Shown here: positions 1 through 7,915 of the stretch, one piece after another
Numbering within the stretch: the stretch's first letter is position 1
Layout of the letters: each line of letters begins with the position of its first letter
DNA from: Marivivens donghaensis
GTDB lineage: Bacteria; Pseudomonadota; Alphaproteobacteria; Rhodobacterales; Rhodobacteraceae
NCBI RefSeq assembly: GCF_023541015.1
Contig: NZ_JALNPR010000004.1
Coordinates: forward strand, 124,001 to 188,000
Reading direction: 5' to 3'
Length of the DNA: 64,000 bases
Notes under the pieces: generated by a model
The model's input: the letters and a program-made list of their open reading frames with translations, nothing else
What the model was told of the DNA's origin: nothing
Database searches by the model: none
Made by a program: the position numbers and the translations under genes

Positions 1-106
1 AGCCGCGGCGCGGATGATGGCGCTTATGATTGAACTTGGTGGTGCAGAGTTGGTGGGTGACATGACTGAAATGCCTTCGGGCATATTCCTTCAGCCACGG
101 AACTAA
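1..106 (+). CDS. C-terminal end of an upstream gene, possibly an ABC substrate-binding protein
   Basis: An open frame enters from the left edge (codons start at base 2) and ends at TAA 104-106, giving 34 residues that finish PSGIFLQPRN. The fragment is too short to identify by itself. The ATPase gene starts three bases after the stop with a GTG codon, so the two are almost certainly one operon. In NitT/TauT importers the binding protein commonly sits beside the ATPase, which is why that role is suggested. This is inference only. Confidence 0.5.
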   Translation, partial: AAARMMALMIELGGAELVGDMTEMPSGIFLQPRN

Positions 107-109
107 GAA

Positions 110-748
110 GTGGCGTCCACTCTCAGAAAAACAACAGAGCCCGCTTTGGCGGGCTCGGCCGTTTTGTCGGTCGAATTGGACGGTTTCGCTATTAGGGGAA
201 CGCCAATTCTCGGCGCACTCGCTCTTGAGGTGGCGCGAGGTGAAACCGTTGCTCTGACGGGGCCATCTGGGATCGGTAAGACGACATTGCTGCGGATCAT
301 CGCGGGGCTTGAGTCTGGCTATCACGGAAAAGTCCGATTGCGCGGTGTCCCTGCCGTCGTGTTCCAAGAGCCAACATTACTGCGTTGGCGAACCTTGGCG
401 CAGAACCTATGCCTCGCCACGCGCATTTCCGAACGCGATGCCTTGGATCATTTGGCCAGAGTGGGATTGGCGGACAAAGCTGACCTTTTCCCCGATCAAC
501 TCAGCCTCGGGCAGCAGCGAAGGCTATCACTCGCGCGGGCCTTCGCCTTGCGTCCTGATATCCTGCTGATGGACGAGCCTTTCGTGTCGCTTGATCCGTC
601 CTTGGCCGAAGAGATGATGACGCTCTTTGAAAAGCTCAGGGCGGATGATCAGCCCGCAACACTTCTGATCACACATGAAGAGCGCGAAGCTGAACGATTG
701 GCGGACCGCATCGTTCGGCTGGATGGCCGCCCTGCAATGGTCGTTTAG
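110..748 (+). CDS. ABC transporter ATP-binding protein, NitT/TauT/SsuB-like
   Basis: A 212-residue cytoplasmic ATPase of an importer of the nitrate/taurine/sulfonate class. Walker A GPSGIGKTT is at residues 51-59, the Q-loop FQEPTLL near 85, the signature LSLGQQ at 131-136, Walker B ILLMDEP at 151-157 and the switch histidine in LLITHEE near 196. The start is GTG, immediately after the preceding stop. No permease follows: the next gene is convergent and overlaps the last bases. The only matching permease in the window is at 14205-14993, so that may be its partner. The substrate cannot be read from the sequence. Confidence 0.88.
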   Translation: MASTLRKTTEPALAGSAVLSVELDGFAIRGTPILGALALEVARGETVALTGPSGIGKTTLLRIIAGLESGYHGKVRLRGVPAVVFQEPTLLRWRTLAQNLCLATRISERDALDHLARVGLADKADLFPDQLSLGQQRRLSLARAFALRPDILLMDEPFVSLDPSLAEEMMTLFEKLRADDQPATLLITHEEREAERLADRIVRLDGRPAMVV

Positions 749-1293
749 AACAACGGTGAGAATTTCCAGTTGTCCGCGTCAGGTGTAATTTCATTCAAAT
801 CATAGTCTGCGCCACGCAGACGCTGGGCAATTTCGACGCCTTGCGATGCGGCTTGATCAACAAATGTTTTGCCTGCCTCGCTGTCCTGTTCGACGCCCCA
901 GCCGCGCATTAAATCGATGCCATGGTTAAACATGCCGACTGGATCGCCAGCTTCGGCGGCTTGACGGTTCCATTCTGCGGCGGCCTCGGGGTCGATGTAG
1001 CCGTCGCCACCAAACCCGTTATCCTCCATGTAGGCCATCCAAGACATCGCGGCGGAGTAGCCAGCATCAGCGCAGGTCTCAAAAGTAAGGCGGGCGCTGT
1101 CATGGTTGCCACCTTTGGTCATGAAATACCCCGCAGCGCAGCCTGTCATCGAAGTCTCGCCGCGGCTCATATCCTCAAGGATTCGATCCATGGTTAGCTC
1201 TTCTCGGTTAAGGTCTCCGTAGAGCGATAGATCATCTTCTTCGGCCAAGACGGGTGTCGCGAGAATTGCGATGATGAAAGCAAACTTAAACAT
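745..1293 (-). CDS. Secreted Sel1-repeat (TPR-like) protein
   Basis: 182 residues. The N-terminal signal peptide (MFKFAFIIAILATPVLA, then EEDD) sends it to the periplasm. The mature part has alpha-helical repeats of Sel1 type: an A-D-A-G-Y-S-A-A-M unit, then EAAAEWNRQAAEAGDPVGMF and EAGKTFVDQAASQGVEIAQ. Sel1 proteins generally act as protein-binding scaffolds; no enzymatic motif is visible. It converges on the ATPase gene with a 4-base overlap of stop regions. Its place next to the PQQ-associated cluster could be coincidental. Confidence 0.7.
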   Translation of the reverse strand: MFKFAFIIAILATPVLAEEDDLSLYGDLNREELTMDRILEDMSRGETSMTGCAAGYFMTKGGNHDSARLTFETCADAGYSAAMSWMAYMEDNGFGGDGYIDPEAAAEWNRQAAEAGDPVGMFNHGIDLMRGWGVEQDSEAGKTFVDQAASQGVEIAQRLRGADYDLNEITPDADNWKFSPLF

Positions 1294-1370
1294 ATGCGTC
1301 GTCCTCCCTATCCGTTGAGACTAGCGAAAACCCCAAGAAAAGTCGCCCTTCCTATGGTCGTAGATCGGCG

Positions 1371-2159
1371 TCAGCCCTTTTTGCGGATCATACCTCGGGC
1401 AGGGTCGTATCCCCAGATAGCCAGTGCGAGAAATGCACCGGTCGCAAGGAGGCTCCATCCAAGAGCGGGCAAATTGAATTGCGCATAGAGAGCAAATCGG
1501 ACCAATTCGACGGCTTGGGTAAAGGGATTCACAGCGCAAATGTCGTGCAACAATCGGCCCGCCTCGGCCATTTTCCAGAGTGGGTAGAGCGCCGAGGACA
1601 GAAAGAACATCGGGAAGATTACGAAGTTCATCACACCTGCAAAGTTCTCTAGCTGCTTCACGAACGATGAGAGCGCGAGGCCTAAGGCTCCTAGCATCAA
1701 CCCGCCTACCAGCAGGGCGGGGAATGCGGTGACGTAGCCAATCGTGGGCATCCGAATGCCGTAAATCCTCGCAATTAGTAGGAAGGTGTAGCACTGCAGG
1801 ATGCTGATGATCGCACCTGCGACCAGCTTGCAGAATAGCAACCACCAACGGGGCAGAGGGGCCGTCAAAAGCACCTTCATCGATCCCATTTCACGATCGT
1901 AGACCAGCGATAGTGACGACTGCATCCCGTTGAACAGCAGGATCATGCCGCACAGTCCGGGGATGATGTAAATCTCGTAGGTGATGTAGGTCAGGTAAGG
2001 CGGCGTGATCGAGAGGCCGAGCGCCGCGCGGAATCCTGCTGCAAAGACCAAAAGCCAGACCAATGGACGGACCAAGGCCGCAACAAAGCGTTCGCGTTGA
2101 CCGATGTAGCGTAGCGCCTCGCGTTGAATAATGGCGATGAGGGCGGTGAAGTAGATCAT
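1371..2159 (-). CDS. ABC-2 type permease of the PQQ-alcohol-dehydrogenase-associated transporter
   Basis: 262 residues with about six membrane segments and the ABC-2 layout. The N-terminal region includes QREALRYIGQRERFVAALVR, then VWLLVFAAGFR, and a characteristic YDREMGSMKVLLTAPLPRWW coupling stretch lies between helices. It overlaps the ATPase gene by four bases (ATGA), so the two are translationally coupled. Together with the beta-propeller and binding-protein genes it forms the conserved set that accompanies PQQ-dependent alcohol oxidation (PedC-like). The transported substrate is unknown in the family. Confidence 0.82.
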   Translation of the reverse strand: MIYFTALIAIIQREALRYIGQRERFVAALVRPLVWLLVFAAGFRAALGLSITPPYLTYITYEIYIIPGLCGMILLFNGMQSSLSLVYDREMGSMKVLLTAPLPRWWLLFCKLVAGAIISILQCYTFLLIARIYGIRMPTIGYVTAFPALLVGGLMLGALGLALSSFVKQLENFAGVMNFVIFPMFFLSSALYPLWKMAEAGRLLHDICAVNPFTQAVELVRFALYAQFNLPALGWSLLATGAFLALAIWGYDPARGMIRKKG

Positions 2160-2875
2160 GCTGTCTCACCGACCATTTCGAGGAAGGCAGTCTGCAGGGG
2201 GTCGTCACCAGCGATGCGATGGGCCGTGTCGGATGCCAAAACCTCGCCTTTATGAAGGATAACTAACTCGTCTGTCAGGCGGACTTCGTCGGTTAAATGT
2301 GTCGCCCATAGAACCGTCATTTGTGTGTCGTCGCAGAGATCATGAACGTGGTTTGTGATCGCGGCTCTGGCTGGGGCGTCGAGGCCAACCGTTGGCTCGT
2401 CCAGAAGCATAACGGCGGGTCGATGAAGTAGCGCTCGTGCGATCTCTGTCCGCCGTCTGTGGCCGCCGTTCAGGGCGCGGACTTTCTCGGATGCACGTTC
2501 CCGCATGCCCAAACGATCAAGGGCTTCATCAATACGCTTTGCTGCCGTTTGACCTGACAACCCATGCAGCGCCGCAAAATACCGCAAGCTCTGCGCGACC
2601 GTCAGATCAAGGTCGAGTGTGGTTTGTTGAAAGACTACTCCCATCCGAGCGAGTGCGGCTCTCGGCTGGGTTCTTATGTCATGACCTGCAATCGCGATTC
2701 CACCTTGCCGAGCTGCCAATAATCCCGTCAGCAGGGAAAAAAGCGTGGATTTCCCTGCTCCGTTCGGTCCGAGGAGGGCACAAAACTGGCCCTCATCTAT
2801 GCTAAAGCTGACGCCATTTAGCGCCACCTTCGAGCCGTATCGGTAGTGCAGATCACTGACGCGGAGAGCGCTCAC
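2156..2875 (-). CDS. ABC transporter ATP-binding protein, PQQ-alcohol-dehydrogenase-associated
   Basis: 239-residue ATPase. Walker A GPNGAGKST is at residues 36-44 and Walker B VMLLDEP at 155-161. The signature is non-canonical: LNGGH (135-139) followed by RRR, where most ABC proteins have LSGGQ. Variants of this kind occur in the NodI/DrrA-like export group that pairs with ABC-2 permeases. It is the fourth gene counted from the right in a minus-strand run 5022-1371 (binding protein, beta-propeller, ATPase, permease), the usual order of the PQQ-dependent catabolism ABC locus. Confidence 0.87.
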   Translation of the reverse strand: MSALRVSDLHYRYGSKVALNGVSFSIDEGQFCALLGPNGAGKSTLFSLLTGLLAARQGGIAIAGHDIRTQPRAALARMGVVFQQTTLDLDLTVAQSLRYFAALHGLSGQTAAKRIDEALDRLGMRERASEKVRALNGGHRRRTEIARALLHRPAVMLLDEPTVGLDAPARAAITNHVHDLCDDTQMTVLWATHLTDEVRLTDELVILHKGEVLASDTAHRIAGDDPLQTAFLEMVGETA

Positions 2876-2886
2876 TTAGTCGTCCT

Positions 2887-3846
2887 TTACTCAGTCGGTC
2901 GAAATGCTGCGCCCCAAGGGAACCGACCGACTTTGATTGTGCGGATCGGTGTGCGGCTTGCAACATCAATCACCGTGACGTCCCCAGAGACGCCGTTGGT
3001 GGTGTAAAGCTCTGTGTTGTCGTCGTTGAATGCCATGTGCCAAACGCGGCGGCCCACGAGGATGTAGTCTTCGACTTCAAACGTCTTCGCGTTGATCGTC
3101 GCGACATGGTTAGACGGACCCAAGGTTACGAATACCGTTTTACCGTCTTCGGTAAATTCAAATCCGACAGGTTGGATATTATCAGGGTGAACCCCTGTGA
3201 TCTCGAACCTGATTTTCGCGATCTCCGATTGGTCGGCCACGTTAAACACAGTCACGGTGCCGCCGATTTCCGAGCTTACCCAAAGCTGGCTTCCATCATG
3301 GGTGAATTCTGCGTGACGAGGACGACTATCGACCAAAGTGTTCGCGAACAGTTCGTGCGTTTCCGTGTTGATCCAATGCGCCATATTGGTCGTTTCAGAG
3401 GTCGTAATGGCAATCAAACCGTCAGGTGAAATTGCCATGCCTTCTGGTTCAATGCCTACGTCAATTTGGGCGACGACTTTACGGGTTTCAACATCGACAA
3501 CGGTGGCAATCGCATCGTCTTCGTTGGCGATGTAGAGGTGCCGATTGTCGGGGTGCAGCGCGAATTGTTCGGGGTCTTCGCCAGAGGGCAGATCGTGTAG
3601 GATTTCACCTGTATTAGGGTCGACAACCTGAACTGTGTCGCTGTCAGATGCGCAGATATAAACGACCGAATAATCCTTGGAGAATGTGATCCCGCGAGGG
3701 CGTTCGCCGACCTCGATCGTGCGTTTGACTTCGTAGGTTTCCGTATCGATAACGCTGACGGTGTCGTCGTGTTCATTGGTGACCCAAATCTCACCAGACA
3801 GTGCAGGGCTTGCCGCCAATAAGGCGGGGATCAAAATCTTTTTCAT
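2887..3846 (-). CDS. PQQ-dependent catabolism-associated YVTN beta-propeller protein
   Basis: 319 residues with a signal peptide ending near ALSG, then a seven-bladed propeller of repeated units such as WVTNEHDDTVSVIDT, YICASDSDTVQVVDP and YIANEDDAIATVVDV. These YVTN-like blades define the family that travels with the PQQ/ABC alcohol oxidation genes. Location is periplasmic. Its molecular role is not established: binding of a product or cofactor, or stabilising the dehydrogenase, are possibilities. The gene lies 3 bases from the upstream binding-protein gene and 11 from the ATPase gene, so it is co-transcribed. Confidence 0.86.
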   Translation of the reverse strand: MKKILIPALLAASPALSGEIWVTNEHDDTVSVIDTETYEVKRTIEVGERPRGITFSKDYSVVYICASDSDTVQVVDPNTGEILHDLPSGEDPEQFALHPDNRHLYIANEDDAIATVVDVETRKVVAQIDVGIEPEGMAISPDGLIAITTSETTNMAHWINTETHELFANTLVDSRPRHAEFTHDGSQLWVSSEIGGTVTVFNVADQSEIAKIRFEITGVHPDNIQPVGFEFTEDGKTVFVTLGPSNHVATINAKTFEVEDYILVGRRVWHMAFNDDNTELYTTNGVSGDVTVIDVASRTPIRTIKVGRFPWGAAFRPTE

Positions 3847-3849
3847 AAA

Positions 3850-5022
3850 TTACTCCGTAAACGCTGAGCATCGGGACTCGGGTTTATCAATCCCGAGTGT
3901 GTCTAGCTCGTTAACTGGGTGTAAAAAGCCGTCCATCGGGGGCACTGCGATCACCGCATGCGCATGGACGACAGGGATTGGTTGACGCATTTGGCCGTTC
4001 CAATCCCGAAACGAAAGCGGGCGGCCCTTGAATGCGCCGAGTTCAAATTCGGGCGACAAGATGTAGTCGCGCAAAACAGAGGCATCATCTGATGCTGTGC
4101 GCGTGACAGCTTCGCCGATGGTGCGGATGGCGGCGAAAGCAGCGTAGTCGACCGAACGCATCGAGCGGCCTGCGTACTCTTCGAACCTGTTCTGAAGCTG
4201 AACACCGCCCCATTGCTCCATCACGGGGGACCATGCGACGGGTTGTGCACCTTCGGACCCGGCCAAAAGCACGGGCTCCCAGGTATTGAACGGTAGATAC
4301 CGCGCGAAGTCGCCCGTTTCATCGGCGACGAGCATCGCGTCGTGGTTGGGAAAATCTTGGGTGAACAAAGGCACTTCGGCACTGGCGGCGCGGCGCATAT
4401 TCGCGTCGAAAACCCATTCCTTTTCATCTCTGATCCGCAGGCCGAATTTGGTCGCTGATCGCCGCAAAGCGTTTGCGAACGCGATGTCTGGCTCATGGGT
4501 GCCTGACACCATCACGAGGTCGGTCCACCGCCGTGATTGTAGGAGTTGCATAAGAGCGTCCGACCGCATTGCGTAACTTGGTAACGTGTGCAGCAGGTTT
4601 GCTCGGCAATGATCGTCCCGTAGCGCGTCGTCGTAGTTCGAGACGTTAAAGAACAAGGTATCCTTAGCTGCCTCCAGATCAACGATTTGGGTCATATCTG
4701 CGCTGGGCGCATCAATCAAAATGAGGTCGGTGGATACCAGAATTTCATTAGCGGTCGCCACAAGATCACCGCCCACAGGAACGCTGCGAATATCCAGCGT
4801 GAAAGTCTGGCCGAGGAATTTCCCCGTGGTGATGTTGTCCGCTAGCCCGACAAAAGCACCCGCGATTCCTTCGTCTTCGGGGACGGCATCGAGGTTCGAT
4901 AAAACAGGTGGCCTGTCAATTTCTTGACGCAGGTAGGCAATATTCACAACGGTTTCGGCGACGACAGGCGCTGCCAAGCAAAGCGCAAAAAGCCCGCAAA
5001 ATGTGCGCGTTACGGTCTTCAT
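3850..5022 (-). CDS. ABC substrate-binding protein, PQQ-alcohol-dehydrogenase system
   Basis: 390 residues with a signal peptide (cleavage near PVVAE) and a branched-chain-amino-acid-type periplasmic binding fold: VNIAYLRQEIDRPP near the start, VADETGDFARYLPFNTWEP, and YAAFAAIRTIGEAVTRT. This matches the solute-binding member of the PQQ-dependent alcohol dehydrogenase ABC locus. It is the first gene of the leftward operon and is divergent from pedF; the 150-bp spacer must carry both promoters and contains a palindrome at 5072-5085. Confidence 0.83.
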   Translation of the reverse strand: MKTVTRTFCGLFALCLAAPVVAETVVNIAYLRQEIDRPPVLSNLDAVPEDEGIAGAFVGLADNITTGKFLGQTFTLDIRSVPVGGDLVATANEILVSTDLILIDAPSADMTQIVDLEAAKDTLFFNVSNYDDALRDDHCRANLLHTLPSYAMRSDALMQLLQSRRWTDLVMVSGTHEPDIAFANALRRSATKFGLRIRDEKEWVFDANMRRAASAEVPLFTQDFPNHDAMLVADETGDFARYLPFNTWEPVLLAGSEGAQPVAWSPVMEQWGGVQLQNRFEEYAGRSMRSVDYAAFAAIRTIGEAVTRTASDDASVLRDYILSPEFELGAFKGRPLSFRDWNGQMRQPIPVVHAHAVIAVPPMDGFLHPVNELDTLGIDKPESRCSAFTE

Positions 5023-5071
5023 AGCGATCCTCCCTCACCGCAGCCTAGGGCCTCAGAGAAGTGAGGCGAAT

Positions 5072-5085
5072 ACGACTATCGTCGT
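5072..5085. promoter_or_regulatory. Palindromic candidate operator in the divergent pedF/binding-protein promoter
   Basis: ACGAC-TATC-GTCGT, five-base arms around four bases, preceded by T. A close relative (TACGAC-CTAA-GTC) lies in the divergent promoter at 14125-14139. Spaced half sites of this size suit a LuxR-type response regulator, the class known to control PQQ alcohol oxidation genes (AgmR/ExaE, FlhR). Regulator assignment is inference. Confidence 0.4.
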
Positions 5086-5172
5086 GGCTCCCCTTAAACC
5101 AAGGTCGCATAGATTAGTGGGACGAGAGCATGGCAATCAGATCGCCAAACATGCGTTCGAGGAGGAACACTC

Positions 5173-5865
5173 ATGAAAACGTCACGCAAGACGTCGATTT
5201 TCGCAGCGGGCTTCATCGCAGTTGCGGCACTGGCACATGCTCATGGCGACGTGGCGCCCCAGCCAATTAATACCGATGCTTTGCCAGATGTGGGTGACGA
5301 ATGGTTGAGTGAGAACCCGTACCGCGCTGAAGCTGCGGGTGACGAGGTATGGCTCAAGGCTGTTGAGATCGGCTCGTCGGGGTACAACCAGAACTGCGCA
5401 CGTTGCCACGGCCTCGGCGTGATTTCTGGTGGTCTTGCTCCGGACCTCCGTTTCCTTGAAGCTGAAGAATACGGCGATGAGTGGTTCGTTGAGCGCTTCC
5501 AACACGGGTACACCCAAAACGGTACGACAAAGATGCCTGCGTTCGGTGAAATCCTTGGTCAGAAAGCGGGCTGGGCGATCCGCACCTATATCGAAACTCG
5601 TCCTGATGACGTGATGGTCACAGATCAGGCGCCCCGCCTGATGGAGCTGCGTGACCTGCTCATGTCGATGTCAACGGGTGGTGACGGCGATGCGGCCGCT
5701 ATTCAAACCGAACTCAATGAGATTGCGTCGAGCATCGAAACCCTGTCTGGCGCACCTGTGGCTGTTTCCATCGCATGGGAAGCAGCGCGTTCCATCAGCG
5801 ATACGCCTGAGAGCTACAAACACGCAGGCGAAATCCTAACCGTTGGTCTTTCGGCGGCGCACTGA
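5173..5865 (+). CDS. pedF: Cytochrome c-550 PedF-like
   Basis: 230 residues. A signal peptide ends in AHAHG, followed by the PedF-type mature N-terminus HGDVAPQP. One c-type haem site CARCH is at residues 75-79, and the likely axial Met121 is in TTKMPAFG. The protein would accept electrons from a periplasmic quinoprotein ethanol/alcohol dehydrogenase. The C-terminal 70 residues (from about 155) extend beyond the usual core and are helical, possibly an interaction tail. A strong GAGGAGG site precedes the ATG. The stop overlaps the start of the MoxJ-like gene. Confidence 0.87.
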   Translation: MKTSRKTSIFAAGFIAVAALAHAHGDVAPQPINTDALPDVGDEWLSENPYRAEAAGDEVWLKAVEIGSSGYNQNCARCHGLGVISGGLAPDLRFLEAEEYGDEWFVERFQHGYTQNGTTKMPAFGEILGQKAGWAIRTYIETRPDDVMVTDQAPRLMELRDLLMSMSTGGDGDAAAIQTELNEIASSIETLSGAPVAVSIAWEAARSISDTPESYKHAGEILTVGLSAAH

Positions 5866-6773
5866 TGATTAAAAGCCGATCCGCTCTCGCGCGTTCCATC
5901 CTAGCGATTGCATTCGCAATCGGGTCGGCCAATTTTGTGAATGCTCGGTGCGAAGACTACGCGCCGAGCGCACGCCCTCAAAATACGGCTCGCGACTATG
6001 TTGGTGCAGATCTAGACACGATTGTTGAGCGTGGATGGATCGAGTTCGCCGTTTACGAAGACCTTCCTCCTTATAGCTGGAAAGACGGTGCCGAAGATCG
6101 TGGTGTAGACGTCGAGATCGCCCGTCTGATTGCCGAAGCGCTGGGCGTCGAGCCGCGTTTTAAATACGTGACCTCGGGCGAAAACGTCGAAGCTGATCTG
6201 CGCAACTGGATCTGGAAAGGTCCCGTAGTTGGCGGCGCAGTTGCGAATGTGATGATGCACATTCCGTACAACAGCGATCTTGGGTGTCGGGTCGAACAGG
6301 TGACGTTTACGGGGCAGGTCTACGCTGACACGATCGGAATCGCATATGATCCAGCGTTTTACGAGGACAGTCAGCCAACGCCGCCCTATTTCCGCTTTGA
6401 CCCAGTTGGGGTGGAAAATGACACCATCGCTGATTTCTACCTAACCAATTTGTTGGGAATGGCTGCGGCTCCGAATATCCATCGTTACCCTGATGTAGGC
6501 GATGCAGTGCAAGCGATTGACGCGGGTGACGTACGCGCGGCCATGGGGCCTTTGGCGCGTTTGGAACACTGGGCGAGTCATGAGACAGAAGTATACGCTC
6601 CGCCTTTACCAAATTTCGCCGTCGGTAAATGGACTGTTGGTGTTGCGGTTCACATGTCGTACCGTCCTCTCAGTTACGCAGTGGATGACGCCATCGTCGC
6701 TGCTTTGGACGACGGTCGGATTGAGCAGATTTTTGAAAACTACGGGCTGACCTTTTTGGCCCCAGAACGTTAG
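5865..6773 (+). CDS. Quinoprotein dehydrogenase-associated MoxJ-like substrate-binding protein
   Basis: 302 residues with a signal peptide and the family-3 periplasmic binding fold: EFAVYEDLPPYSW, DRGVDVEIARLIAEALGV, then FTGQVYADTIGIAYDP. Proteins of this family (MoxJ and relatives) accompany methanol and lanthanide/PQQ dehydrogenases and are thought to help mature or activate the enzyme rather than feed a transporter. The start overlaps the pedF stop (TGATGATT), so translation is coupled. No quinoprotein large subunit lies beside it here. Confidence 0.84.
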   Translation: MIKSRSALARSILAIAFAIGSANFVNARCEDYAPSARPQNTARDYVGADLDTIVERGWIEFAVYEDLPPYSWKDGAEDRGVDVEIARLIAEALGVEPRFKYVTSGENVEADLRNWIWKGPVVGGAVANVMMHIPYNSDLGCRVEQVTFTGQVYADTIGIAYDPAFYEDSQPTPPYFRFDPVGVENDTIADFYLTNLLGMAAAPNIHRYPDVGDAVQAIDAGDVRAAMGPLARLEHWASHETEVYAPPLPNFAVGKWTVGVAVHMSYRPLSYAVDDAIVAALDDGRIEQIFENYGLTFLAPER

Positions 6774-6835
6774 GGTCTAGCCCTTTAGTCTTATATGAAT
6801 GTTAGCGCCCATCGGCTTAGCTTGGGTGCATAAAG

Positions 6836-7372
6836 ATGGAGGAAACCTTGGAACTTTCTGATTCCCGCGTGATCAATGCACCCAAAAATGAGGTTTGGAC
6901 CGCATTGCTGAATCCCGAAGTTCTGAAAGATTGCATCCCAGGCTGTCAGGAAATGGCGGGATCAGTTGAAGAAGGTTTCGAGGCGACAGTTGTCCAAAAA
7001 ATCGGTCCGGTGAAGGCGACCTTTAAGGGCGCGGTTCAGTTGACCGATATCGTCGAAGGCGAAAGCTGTACCATTAGTGGTGAAGGCAAAGGTGGTCCCG
7101 CTGGCTTTGCTAAAGGTGGCGCAAAGGTGCGTCTTGCCGAAGTCGAAGGCGGCACAGAGCTGTCCTATGATGTCGAGGCCAAGATCGGCGGTAAGATTGC
7201 CCAGCTTGGCAGTCGGATCATTGATGGTGTTGCCCGCAAATTGGCAGACGAATTTTTTACGAAATTCCAATCGGTCGTCGAAGGCCCTGCTGAGGAGAGC
7301 GGAGCCGTCGAAGAAGGAGCGACCGAGACAGAAGTGAAGAAAGGCTGGCTTAAACGCACTTTTGGCGGCTGA
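6836..7372 (+). CDS. coxG: CoxG-like SRPBCC protein of the molybdenum hydroxylase cluster
   Basis: 178 residues. The N-terminal 145 or so form a CoxG/START-like fold, with [29 protein letters not shown] and [17 protein letters not shown]. The tail is acidic and ends in a basic patch ([11 protein letters not shown]), typical of CoxG, which in form I systems anchors the dehydrogenase to the membrane. It is the first gene of a tight run coxG-S-L-M and is separated from the pedF/moxJ pair by about 60 bases. Confidence 0.86.
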   Translation: MEETLELSDSRVINAPKNEVWTALLNPEVLKDCIPGCQEMAGSVEEGFEATVVQKIGPVKATFKGAVQLTDIVEGESCTISGEGKGGPAGFAKGGAKVRLAEVEGGTELSYDVEAKIGGKIAQLGSRIIDGVARKLADEFFTKFQSVVEGPAEESGAVEEGATETEVKKGWLKRTFGG

Positions 7373-7398
7373 GCCCAATCGTTTCAGGGAGGAGAAAC

Positions 7399-7884
7399 AT
7401 GACCAAAGTCACAATGACCGTGAACGGCAAGTCCGTAAGCGGCGAAGTTGAAGGTCGGACGCTACTCGTAGATTTTCTACGTGATGCACAACGACTGACA
7501 GGAACCCACGTTGGTTGCGATACCTCGCAGTGTGGTGCGTGTACCGTGCATGTTGACGGGCTTCAGGTGAAGTCCTGCACCATGTTCGCGCTCGAAGCTG
7601 ACGGCGCGACGGTTACCACCATCGAAGGTATGGGCAACGCAGACGGCACAATGTCGGCCCTGCAGGCATCCTTCCAAGAACATCACGGCCTACAGTGCGG
7701 TTTCTGCACTCCGGGTATGATCATGGCTGCGTCGTCGCTTTTGAAGGTGAACCCGAAGCCCACCGAGGCTGAGATCCGTCATCACCTTGAAGGCAATATC
7801 TGCCGCTGCACAGGCTACCATAACATCGTCAAGGCGATCATGGCAGCCAGCGGGCAGGACGTAAGCGCAATCGCTGCTGAATAA
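7399..7884 (+). CDS. coxS: Form II CODH-type small (2Fe-2S) subunit
   Basis: 161 residues with two 2Fe-2S domains of the xanthine-oxidase family. The plant-type cluster uses C40, C45, C48 and C60 ([13 protein letters not shown]). The second helical cluster uses C100 and C103 (QCGFCTPG) and C135 and C137 (CRCTGY). It passes electrons from the molybdenum site of CoxL to the FAD of CoxM. A good ribosome site (GGGAGGAG) precedes the ATG. Confidence 0.93.
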   Translation: MTKVTMTVNGKSVSGEVEGRTLLVDFLRDAQRLTGTHVGCDTSQCGACTVHVDGLQVKSCTMFALEADGATVTTIEGMGNADGTMSALQASFQEHHGLQCGFCTPGMIMAASSLLKVNPKPTEAEIRHHLEGNICRCTGYHNIVKAIMAASGQDVSAIAAE

Positions 7885-7915
7885 GCGGCGTCGACAACAG
7901 TCTAGGGAGGAATAA